Positions 18,366 through 25,086 of a stretch of 64,000 bases of DNA are shown here, piece after piece. Numbering within the stretch: position 1 is the first letter of the stretch; each line of letters opens with the position of its first letter. Source of the DNA: Roseibium sp. (GTDB lineage Bacteria; Pseudomonadota; Alphaproteobacteria; Rhizobiales; Stappiaceae); the NCBI GenBank assembly GCA_017643925.1, contig JAEPML010000015.1, forward strand, positions 1-64,000, in the 5' to 3' direction. The notes below the pieces were generated by a model that was not told where the DNA came from, did no database searches, and was given only the letters and a program-made list of their open reading frames with translations. The translations under genes were made by a program, and so were the position numbers.

Positions 18366-18869
18366 ATGATCACCCACCAGATCGCCATCGAGCAACTCAC
18401 TGACCACATCGCCACTCTTGCCGACGGAGAACAGGTATTTGGACCGAGCCGAGCGTTGCAGCAATTCGGCTCTCAATACCATCCCAAGAATGATGCTTCC
18501 TCTCTGCTGCGTCGCGGGGCTGCGAAGTCATGTTATGCCAACGCCACTTCCTACGCTCTGCGTCATAACAATCTATTCTATTCAGAAGGATATGCCCTTG
18601 ATCCCGCGTTGCCGGTACCACTGCAACATGCTTGGCTTGTAGATGAAGTTGGCGAGGTAATTGACCCTACTTGGAAAGATGCGGAGCAACACGTCTATTT
18701 TGGCATCACCTTCAAACCGGATTTCCTGGTTGAATTACTAAATCACACTGGGGGTGAGAGTGGATTTCTCGTGAACTGGCATCTACTGCAAAAACATCTC
18801 ACCACACCAACGTTCCTGCGAGCCGGTTTGTTGTCAAAATCTGAAACCTCTTTCGCTGGTTCTTCGTGA
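18366..18869 (+). CDS. Putative Cys-His-Asp (papain/transglutaminase-like) protein
   Basis: The 167-aa soluble protein shows the ordered pattern AKSCYANATSYA, then FYSEGYALDP, then HAWLVDEVGEVIDPTW. A conserved Cys followed by Asn, an EGYA strand, HAW and VIDPTW is the layout seen in small phage- and plasmid-borne proteins with a likely papain-like Cys-His-Asp centre. I cannot name the family with certainty. It sits 100 bp after the integrase on the same strand, so it may travel with it. Start ATG has no strong ribosome site. Confidence 0.65.
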   Translation: MITHQIAIEQLTDHIATLADGEQVFGPSRALQQFGSQYHPKNDASSLLRRGAAKSCYANATSYALRHNNLFYSEGYALDPALPVPLQHAWLVDEVGEVIDPTWKDAEQHVYFGITFKPDFLVELLNHTGGESGFLVNWHLLQKHLTTPTFLRAGLLSKSETSFAGSS

Positions 18870-19513
18870 CTCTTGAGTTGAGAGCTACGGAAATTGGATT
18901 CTTCGACTTTAATCACGATGAGGGACAGACTTCGCTTAGTGGGCCATCTGGAATGGTATTACGGCGCGTACGGCAGAATTCCAGCTGAATTGCTCCCCGA
19001 ACACTTGATCTCCCTCTGCCTCCACAACGCAATTTTTTGTACAGGTGCAGCTTTGCCATGGTGTTCGACAGACTGCCCACCAAAAGACATCAGAAACACG
19101 TTACTGTCATTTTTTGCGATACATAGGCGTCCTGTTAACTTTTTGTCCGGGGTTTTCCGGAAAAACCGGTCTTGCCACCCCGAAGGAGACCGAGATGCCT
19201 TAAGCCACCACCAGCTATCCCACTGATTTTTTATGGGAACTGAACGTTCCAAGGATTCATCGCAGTTTCCCGCAGGTGTTCCACGCCGCTGATTTCAGAC
19301 TGCTGAAACGTTGTTTTGTCTCCCCTTTCTCGTCCCGGAAACGAGGTCGAAAAAACACGGCGTCGACAAGGTGCATGAATCCTTTCCTGCATCCTGACGA
19401 ACCCACCGGTCCGTCGACCAACATACTTTTTCGCCCAACCGACTGAACCATGCCGAGGAGTAAAAGCCTCGACGTGAAGTGTTCTCACACCCAAAAAATT
19501 GGAAAATCAGACT
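18870..19513. other. Gene-poor stretch with first copy of a palindromic promoter block
   Basis: About 640 bases contain the repeat block described at 19130-19197. After its AAGGAG and ATG comes only ATG CCT TAA. In that frame, beyond the stop, the sequence stays open from about 19198 to 19443 (starting ATTSYPTDFLWELNVPR), which could be the body of a dead gene. I recognise no family in it. Confidence 0.5.
19130..19197 (+). promoter_or_regulatory. Palindromic promoter/operator block, copy 1
   Basis: The block reads GTTAACTTTTTGTCCGG, then a GGTTTTCCGG palindrome, AAAAACCGGTC, and a ribosome site AAGGAG before an ATG. It aligns almost base for base, with the same spacing to the ATG, with the block upstream of the PIN gene at 23851-23917. 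Here the ATG opens only a two-codon frame (Met-Pro-stop). Confidence 0.7.
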
Positions 19514-19828
19514 ATGAGCGTTCACACGCCGCGCACGTTTTCTTATGAGCCCGAGACTTTTCGAGCCATCGCGCAACACCTTCAAACATACCGCGCAACT
19601 GGAGATCCGGATCGCGAGAAATCCTTCGCAGCTCCGCTCATCGTTGACTGGAGTAAGACCCTCCTGCCCTTTCCAGGTATCATCGGGACCTCACAAACAG
19701 CCACTGTCTTGGAACCGGTGTTTGCCTTCTCAGAAGACAACTCATGGGCGCTATTGGCGAACGGGTGGGTGCGCCTGAAGAACCATGTCGATGACCAGTT
19801 CAATGCCGTTCATCGAAAAACTCCCTGA
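19514..19828 (+). CDS. DUF6634-like small protein, paralog A
   Basis: The 104-aa protein from ATG 19514 has the pattern YEPETF, ATGDP, WSKTLLPFPGIIG, TVLEPVFAF, SEDNSWALLANGWVRLKNH. It is clearly paralogous to the protein at 24616-24954: PET, TGDP, W-S-(K/R)-TLLP, IIG, TVL-x-P-x-FA, SWALL, GW-x-RL and H are all shared. The pattern (W...P.....G....W.L...W.RL) resembles the DUF6634 family of rhizobial and marine alphaproteobacteria as I remember it. It has no signal peptide and no known function. It is about 300 bp after repeat copy 1. Confidence 0.72.
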   Translation: MSVHTPRTFSYEPETFRAIAQHLQTYRATGDPDREKSFAAPLIVDWSKTLLPFPGIIGTSQTATVLEPVFAFSEDNSWALLANGWVRLKNHVDDQFNAVHRKTP

Positions 19829-20040
19829 ACCCAGAAGGAATTGAACCGGCTCCTCTTCGCATAACGTGCGTTGTGGAACATGGACTTCCGGGTTGGGCGG
19901 GGAGTTGCAGTTTGCTGCGTCGAAAACCAATGACAGCACTGCGGACAAAGCTGACATAGCAGTTGTCTGGCGATAGTGTTCGGTGAATGGTGGTAGATTG
20001 CGTTTCGACGCTGGCCAATCTTATGCTAGGTGGAAAGAAC

Positions 20041-20553
20041 ATGACAAACTTTGTTGGCCTCTCGTCAGACAGCGGTCTTTCCGATGTATTGAAGATGTTC
20101 CCGCGCAATTCTGAGATTCTCCTTCGTCTCCTGGATGAAATCATGTGCGCTGATGGAGAGCTGTCCAGAGGGGATCGAGAAGCAATCGCAGCGTTCATTT
20201 CAAAGCAAAACACGACCCCATACTGCGTGTTCTATCACACTTTGTTTTCAGAAGTATTTTCTGGCCCGATAGAAGAAACCAATAGACGTATCCAGCCACT
20301 TTTGACGTATGCTCGATGTTTGCACAGCAAAAATGGTGATGAGATAGCGACAGCGTTCGAAGCGGCTCGGAAAGCAGGATGGGGCGAAAACGCGATTTAC
20401 GAAGTTGTGGAAGTCTGCGGTATTTTTGGCTTCATCAACACCATCGTCCTTGCTTCAGGAATCAACACGCCTGATGGGCCAATGCACCCTTATCCTACGG
20501 TCAACGACCTCAAACGTTCTTACGCAGCGATGGCGGATGGGGTGAGAAACTGA
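20041..20553 (+). CDS. AhpD/carboxymuconolactone decarboxylase-like protein
   Basis: The 170-aa all-helical protein starts at ATG 20041 behind GGTGGAAAG. It shows the peroxidase-related AhpD pattern LSRGDREAIAAFISKQN-TTPYCVFYH. The resolving Cys62 and His66 are present, but the first Cys of the usual C-x-x-C is Thr59, so classical dithiol peroxidase chemistry should not be possible. The rest matches the family length and the ending PYPTVNDLKR. It stands alone between the small paralog A gene and a non-coding region upstream of dddP. Confidence 0.78.
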   Translation: MTNFVGLSSDSGLSDVLKMFPRNSEILLRLLDEIMCADGELSRGDREAIAAFISKQNTTPYCVFYHTLFSEVFSGPIEETNRRIQPLLTYARCLHSKNGDEIATAFEAARKAGWGENAIYEVVEVCGIFGFINTIVLASGINTPDGPMHPYPTVNDLKRSYAAMADGVRN

Positions 20554-20570
20554 GGGTCATGTTGGGCTCC

Positions 20571-20618
20571 TTTCGGACCTTCGCTGCACCCTTCTCTGAC
20601 GGCAGCAAAGGGCCGAAA
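20571..20618. repeat. Imperfect inverted repeat after the AhpD-like gene
   Basis: Arms TTTCGGACCTTCGCTGC (20571-20587) and GCAGCAAAGGGCCGAAA (20602-20618) pair at 15 of 17 positions with a 14-nt loop. It lies just after the AhpD-like stop codon and may act as a processing or weak termination hairpin; there is no T-run. Confidence 0.55.
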
Positions 20619-20846
20619 AATACCGGATGCCTGATCAGAGTGAATGTCTGCTTCTGCGCCTCTGGTGTCCGAGACCTGCCAGTCCACGTCCAGCCCCCTT
20701 ACGGACACCGCTTGAGTCAGAGACCCATTCTTCTCACTCATCCTTGGCGGCGAGTTGATCGCCTGAGCAGTGCTTTCTCCCCTACCCTTTCTTACTGAAA
20801 ACTCAGTCCAAACTCAGTGTCAGCCCCAATCCTGTGCAATCAGGTT

Positions 20847-21043
20847 CAAAACTTTGGGTGCGTTTGGAACATTACTTTGGTCCTCCAATATCGTGGAAGG
20901 TTTTCTACAAATATTTTCATACGCTTACAGAGGGCATTGTTCAGAACTTTGGTTCCCTCACCAGCTTAAGTGGTGAGAGGACCAAAGTTTTGTTCATAGC
21001 ACCCAATGTTTTGTACCAACCCGAGGAAAATCCTTGGGTTGGT
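20847..21043. other. Structured non-coding segment with multiple inverted repeats
   Basis: Two strong hairpins lie in tandem: 20946-20988 (18-bp arms starting ACTTTGGTTCCCTCACCA, two mismatches, loop GCTTAAG) and 21015-21043 (13-bp arms ACCAACCCGAGGA / TCCTTGGGTTGGT, loop AAA). ACTTTGGTCCTC also occurs directly at 20874 and CAAAACTTTGG at 20847, both complementary to the right arm of the first hairpin, so alternative pairings are possible. Short frames crossing it look non-coding. It ends upstream of the terminator at 21191. Confidence 0.55.
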
Positions 21044-21190
21044 GCAGAATGAAAGATGGGTGAAATGCGAAAGTTTCGGTCCCGCGAGCCGGTTCCTGGT
21101 GGTCAGCCTGGCGCGCGCTGTCCCGAGTTGTTCCGAGCCGCATAGGATGGGCACTTTAGGCCAATAAACGGCTCGAACGGCCCTGAAACA

Positions 21191-21227
21191 CAAAACCCGC
21201 CCATCGGAGACGATCGGGCGGGTTTTG
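21191..21227. terminator. Bidirectional-looking terminator hairpin
   Basis: CAAAACCCGCCC and GGGCGGGTTTTG flank a short GATCG/GAGA-containing loop, with A-run before and T-run after. It would end transcription from the 20.8-21.0 kb structured segment on the plus strand. Confidence 0.75.
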
Positions 21228-21347
21228 ATTATCAGCGCCGGGAAGCGATAACTGGCATCTTGCACTGAAAACCCCAGACCATCCGGTCTCCAGCAAACAT
21301 CAGGACGCAAAGGGTTTGCGCTCTGTTCTTGTCTTCGGAATGCCGGA

Positions 21348-21509
21348 TCAGTTTATTTCCTGAACCTTCATGACCAGCTCGCTCCAGTTCCGCTGATTTT
21401 CGATGTCATGTTCCAACCCATGCTCGTCGGCGAGAGTGAAGCGCTTGATCCCCCGGGTTTTTCTGGTGGCCTGAAAAAGCCGGTAAGCTTTCACCCCAAG
21501 GCCTCTCAC
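21348..21509 (-). other. Possible small gene or 3' remnant, unrecognised
   Basis: A minus-strand frame is open from about 21597 to the TGA at 21348 and looks coding: it contains EDGRIRELERQVRGLG, KAYRLFQATRKTRGIKR and FTLADEHGLEHDIENQRN, ending in WSELVMKVQEIN. There is no ATG at its head; a GTG at 21509 would give 53 aa. It may be the 3' end of a gene whose 5' part was lost when the dddP segment was inserted. I do not recognise the family. Confidence 0.4.
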
Positions 21510-21669
21510 CTGTCGTTCAAGCTCCCGGATCCTCCCGTCTTCCAGGATAGGAAATGCGACACTGCATGTCGCTCTGAAGCACGTTCCGCTTTCCGCTCAC
21601 TGATTACGATAATTACGATAAGCGCGTGTCGCGCTATCCAAATTTACGTTGCGCGTAACTGGGGGGCAC

Positions 21670-23004
21670 ATGACAAAACACTACAGCATGAGCCGCAAGA
21701 TCGATCCCACGCAGGGCTCACTATTGGGCGACGGTACGGCGAACATCGGCGACCGGGTTGAGATCGGGCCGACTGCACTGGCCTTCGCCGAATGGCGCGA
21801 GGCCGGGCTGGAACTGCCCAACCTGGTCGAGATGCGCAAAGCTCGCCATCAGCGGCTGACCGACGCCATAGTTGCGCGCGGCTATGGAGGCCTTCTGATG
21901 TTCGACCCTCTGAACATCCGCTACGCAACCGACACGACGAATATGCAATTGTGGAACATTCACAACCCTTTCCGGGCATGCCTGCTCTGCGCAGACGGCT
22001 ACATGGTTCTTTGGGACTACAAGAACGCACCTTTCCTGGCTGAGTATAACCCGCTTGTCCGCGAGAGCCGATCCGGCGCGGACATGTTCTATTTCGCGCG
22101 CGGTGACCAGATCGGTCCAGCGGCCGACGCCTTCGCCGCTGAAGTGGCGGACCTGCTGGCCTGCCATGCTCCGGGCCATACACTGATCGGCATCGACAAG
22201 ATCCAACCCGCAGGACTGGACGCGATCCGCCGCGCAGGGTTGGAGTTTCGCGATGGCGAGGAAGTCACCGAGCGGACGCGTGGTATCAAGACGGAGCACG
22301 AATTGCGCGCCATGCGCTGCGCCATCCATTCCTGTGAGCGCGCCATGGCCGTCATGGAGGATTTCGCGCGTACCGAGATACCGAAAGGCGGCGTGACCGA
22401 GGCCGATGTCTGGGCCGTACTCCATGCCGAGAACATCAAGCGCGGCGGCGAGTGGATTGAAACGCGGCTGCTCACCTCAGGGCAACGCACGAACCCGTGG
22501 TTCCAGGAATGCGGGCCACGGGTCATCTGCGAGAACGAGATTCTTGCATTCGACACTGATCTGATCGGCCCCTATGGCATTTGCGCCGACCTCAGCCGCA
22601 CCTGGTGGATCGGCGACGACCGGGCCCCGGCGCATATGCGCGAAAGCCACGCGGAAGCAGTCGAACATATCCGCTTCAACACGGCGCTCCTGCGACCCGG
22701 ATTGCATATGGAAGAGCTGACCCGCTCTCTCCACGTGCTGCAAGACAAGTATCAGGTGCTCAAATATTCCTCGCCGATGCATGGTGTCGGCTTGTGCGAC
22801 GAATGGCCGTTGATCGCCTATCCCGACCGGTTGGTGGAAGGTGCCTTCGATACCAAACTCGAACCCGGCCTGACGTTGTGTGTCGAGGCGCTAGTGGGCG
22901 AGGTCGGCGGCGACCACATGATAAAACTTGAGGACCAGGGCGTTGTGAATGACAACGGGTTCGAGACGATCTCGACATTTCCCCTGGATGAACGTTTCTT
23001 GTGA
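21670..23004 (+). CDS. dddP: DddP: DMSP lyase (M24-fold, dimethylsulfoniopropionate cleavage)
   Basis: The 444-aa cytosolic enzyme cleaves DMSP to dimethyl sulfide and acrylate. It is strongly similar throughout to Roseobacter-group DddP (MFDPLNIRYATD, NMQLWNIHNPFRA, MVLWDYKN). The metal ligands fall at D295, D297, D307, H371, E406 and E421, with catalytic-site Y366 and D377, the same numbering I remember for the characterised enzyme; this supports the ATG at 21670 over a TTG at 21649. A run of Gs precedes the start. No other DMSP gene is next to it. Its placement between the two small paralogs and the PIN/AAA genes suggests horizontal acquisition. Confidence 0.95.
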   Translation: MTKHYSMSRKIDPTQGSLLGDGTANIGDRVEIGPTALAFAEWREAGLELPNLVEMRKARHQRLTDAIVARGYGGLLMFDPLNIRYATDTTNMQLWNIHNPFRACLLCADGYMVLWDYKNAPFLAEYNPLVRESRSGADMFYFARGDQIGPAADAFAAEVADLLACHAPGHTLIGIDKIQPAGLDAIRRAGLEFRDGEEVTERTRGIKTEHELRAMRCAIHSCERAMAVMEDFARTEIPKGGVTEADVWAVLHAENIKRGGEWIETRLLTSGQRTNPWFQECGPRVICENEILAFDTDLIGPYGICADLSRTWWIGDDRAPAHMRESHAEAVEHIRFNTALLRPGLHMEELTRSLHVLQDKYQVLKYSSPMHGVGLCDEWPLIAYPDRLVEGAFDTKLEPGLTLCVEALVGEVGGDHMIKLEDQGVVNDNGFETISTFPLDERFL

Positions 23005-23350
23005 AGGGGATGCAAGATGGAGCGAAATCAGGTCGCAGGCATCTCCAAATCTCTGCCATTCAACCCGAAAGCAACAAGCGGTAGCATTCGGGGAAAGCCG
23101 ACAATAAAAGAGCGTCCGAAATAGAGGTGCTGAACCGGCACTCGTTTAATCCCCGGCGAAGCTCCGGTATCCATCCTTCTCGTAATTCTGCTGCGTTTCA
23201 AATGAATGTCCGCCTTCGGGCAAAGCTTCAACGTGGCAAACGACTGAACAGATGGTGCAAACCGGAAGTATGTCCGCATACTCCTAAACGGCAACTTTGG
23301 GCCGGAATCGTAACTTGCGAGAAATCGATTATGCGGCTTCAAGAACCGTT
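23005..23350. other. Intergenic stretch, no gene seen
   Basis: Between dddP and the convergent 151-aa gene I find only short frames without ribosome sites or family features, and no clear terminator hairpin. Confidence 0.5.
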
Positions 23351-23806
23351 TCAACATGAATTCACCGTTTGCGCAGTCATCCCCCATGAACGCACTGGCC
23401 AAACCTCGTCCACGCCATCCTCTAGGGTGAAATGAAAGTCCTTCGGCAGCCCCCGGTCGAATGCACTCAGCATGTCAGAAAACTGAGGTCGCGTGACATT
23501 CAGAGACATGTTCACCATGGGGATGCCATCTACTTCATGTAAGTAGCCAGCATCGCATTCAGCAGTCTTCATGAAGGTTGGTGCAATAAGCATTATCGTG
23601 GCTGGCCAAAGAATATCGTCGCCTTCGCGTTTCACCGAGGCAGACAAAATGACGTATGAAAACTCTACTGATTGCCTGGGTGGTCCATCCTGAACTTCCT
23701 GCCCGAAGTGGACGGAGCCGATACCGACAATCTCACCCAGCCAGTTTCCAGCTACAATTGTGCGAAGAAATTGTTGTTTTATCTTTCTTGTCGCTCGTTT
23801 TGCCAT
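23351..23806 (-). CDS. Hypothetical 151-aa protein
   Basis: A soluble protein of mixed composition with a basic N-terminus (MAKRATRKIKQQFLRTI), a central strand-rich part (EFSYVILSASVKREGDDILWPATIMLIAP) and an acidic C-terminal part. I do not recognise a family. It is read divergently from the PIN gene across a short regulatory region with an ATTGTAA-N4-TTACAAT palindrome, so the two may share control. The ATG has no strong ribosome site. Confidence 0.6.
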   Translation of the reverse strand: MAKRATRKIKQQFLRTIVAGNWLGEIVGIGSVHFGQEVQDGPPRQSVEFSYVILSASVKREGDDILWPATIMLIAPTFMKTAECDAGYLHEVDGIPMVNMSLNVTRPQFSDMLSAFDRGLPKDFHFTLEDGVDEVWPVRSWGMTAQTVNSC

Positions 23807-23823
23807 GTCAACGATCCGCTCAA

Positions 23824-23841
23824 ATTGTAATTTTTTACAAT
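23824..23841. promoter_or_regulatory. Palindrome in the divergent promoter region
   Basis: A perfect inverted repeat ATTGTAA-TTTT-TTACAAT lies 17 bp upstream of the minus-strand 151-aa gene and just before repeat block copy 2. It is suited to bind a dimeric repressor or to overlap an AT-rich -10 element. Confidence 0.55.
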
Positions 23842-23850
23842 TTTATCGAT

Positions 23851-23917
23851 CCCGTTAACCTTTTGTCCGGATTAATCCGGAAAAACCGGTCCCGTCGAGT
23901 CGCAGGAGGCCGGAATG
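23851..23917 (+). promoter_or_regulatory. Palindromic promoter/operator block, copy 2
   Basis: The block reads GTTAACCTTTTGTCCGG, completing the palindrome TCCGGATTAATCCGGA, then AAAAACCGGTC and a CAGGAGG ribosome site before the PIN start at 23915. It is the second copy of the block at 19130-19197. The two CCGG-centred palindromes are typical of autoregulated toxin-antitoxin or phage-like operators. Confidence 0.7.
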
Positions 23918-24436
23918 AATATCAAAAACACACGCTATCTTCTTGATACATCTATAATAAGCGAATTCGCCAAGGACTCGTGCGAACAGCACGCAGGCCT
24001 CCGAAATTGGTTAACTCGCGTTCCGGAACATACCCTGCACGTGCCGTACGGGGCTGCTCTGGAGATCCAGCGGGGCATCGTCCAACTGCGCCGGATAAAT
24101 CCTTCAAAAGCCTATCATCTAGATCTCTGGTTCGATGATCTGCAATCGAAACTGCCGTTCATTCCAATGACACTCGAGGCCGCCCGGATACACGCCGAGA
24201 TGACATCCGAGAGCGCATTGAAAAATCTCTGGATCAACGATCCACGAACGAAGACCCCCGGCCCCCGCCAGACCCTGGCAATAGCGGCGACAGCGATCGC
24301 TTCCGGATCGTGTTTGGTTACCCGGAACACGTCGGACTTCGCGCAGATTGACCGGCACTTCTCCCTCCCTGGCCTGATCAATCCGATCGACCACGAACCA
24401 TCCACATCGCCCCATTCAGCAATCACAATCCACTGA
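23915..24436 (+). CDS. PIN-domain protein (VapC-like)
   Basis: The 173-aa protein is a PIN-fold RNase candidate: YLLDTSIISEF gives the first acidic residue (D11), ALEIQRG the second (E50) and CLVTRNTSDFAQI the last (D141). The usual Asp before IAATA is Thr120, so one member of the acidic quartet is replaced and catalytic capacity is uncertain. No VapB-like antitoxin gene precedes it, which is odd for a VapC; the next gene downstream is the DUF6634-like paralog B. Start ATG follows AGGAGG. It lies directly under palindromic block copy 2. Confidence 0.82.
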   Translation: MNIKNTRYLLDTSIISEFAKDSCEQHAGLRNWLTRVPEHTLHVPYGAALEIQRGIVQLRRINPSKAYHLDLWFDDLQSKLPFIPMTLEAARIHAEMTSESALKNLWINDPRTKTPGPRQTLAIAATAIASGSCLVTRNTSDFAQIDRHFSLPGLINPIDHEPSTSPHSAITIH

Positions 24437-24615
24437 CCAACTGAAAGATTTTCCGATGACCACTTCAGGCAGAGCGCATCTGGACCAACGAGTAGACGCC
24501 GACGAGCCGATAATAGGCGCCATAGGGCGCTTCTCCATCACTCCGTCTCCTCGGACAAGCGAACCACCTTCGCATTCGAGGTCTATCACATCCTTCAGTA
24601 TGGACCCTTCCTGCC

Positions 24616-24954
24616 ATGACCTTTCACGCATCCAAATTTCTGCCTATCAATCCTTTTGATCCGGAAACGCTATTGTCGCTCGCCAGCGACCTGCGGGATT
24701 TTCAGAAAACCGGAGATCCCGTCGGCGTAGATCGTGGCTCCTCCCCGGTCATTTCGAACTGGAGCCGCACCCTACTCCCCCACTCGGCAATCATTGGTTC
24801 TTTGAACCACGACACCGTCCTTCAACCCCTCTTTGCTTTGACGGAGGACCGCTCCTGGGCATTACTGAGCCAGGGCTGGTACAGGCTTGAAGACCACGCC
24901 GAGACATTCGTCTCGAATGGTCGGCGAATACGCAGCCAAAGCCAAATAACCTGA
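24616..24954 (+). CDS. DUF6634-like small protein, paralog B
   Basis: The 112-aa protein has the same pattern as the protein at 19514-19828: FDPETLLSLASDL, KTGDP, NWSRTLLPHSAIIG, TVLQPLFALTEDRSWALLSQGWYRLEDH. The two share roughly 45% of aligned residues by eye. Its ATG overlaps the TGA of a preceding open stretch in the PIN frame (ATGA at 24616), and it lies about 130 bp before the likely start of the AAA+/M41 protease, suggesting one transcript PIN-paralog B-protease. Function unknown; it might be an adaptor or regulator of the protease, by position only. Confidence 0.75.
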   Translation: MTFHASKFLPINPFDPETLLSLASDLRDFQKTGDPVGVDRGSSPVISNWSRTLLPHSAIIGSLNHDTVLQPLFALTEDRSWALLSQGWYRLEDHAETFVSNGRRIRSQSQIT

Positions 24955-25086
24955 TTGCCGGCATTCGTCCGGAACACGGTTTCACATTTCGCCGAACCCA
25001 ATCGGCTCCACACCCCTACATCACCATTCTCCATGCGCGGAAATCATTTCCGGCGCAAACGGGATCCTTTGTTCAGAGTACCCAAT

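Noticed and set aside
18894..19226. 110-aa plus-strand frame across repeat block 1
   Set aside because: It runs through the promoter palindromes and ribosome site of the block and shows no family pattern.
20520..20741. 73-aa minus-strand frame overlapping the AhpD-like gene end
   Set aside because: It reads through the inverted repeat at 20571-20618 and has no ribosome site; probably non-coding.
21721..22425. 234-aa minus-strand frame opposite dddP
   Set aside because: DddP is certain from its metal ligands; the opposite frame has no independent support.
24456..24659. 67-aa frame between PIN and paralog B genes
   Set aside because: It overlaps the start of paralog B, is rich in Ser/Arg/Pro and has no ribosome site; I could not decide on any gene in this gap.
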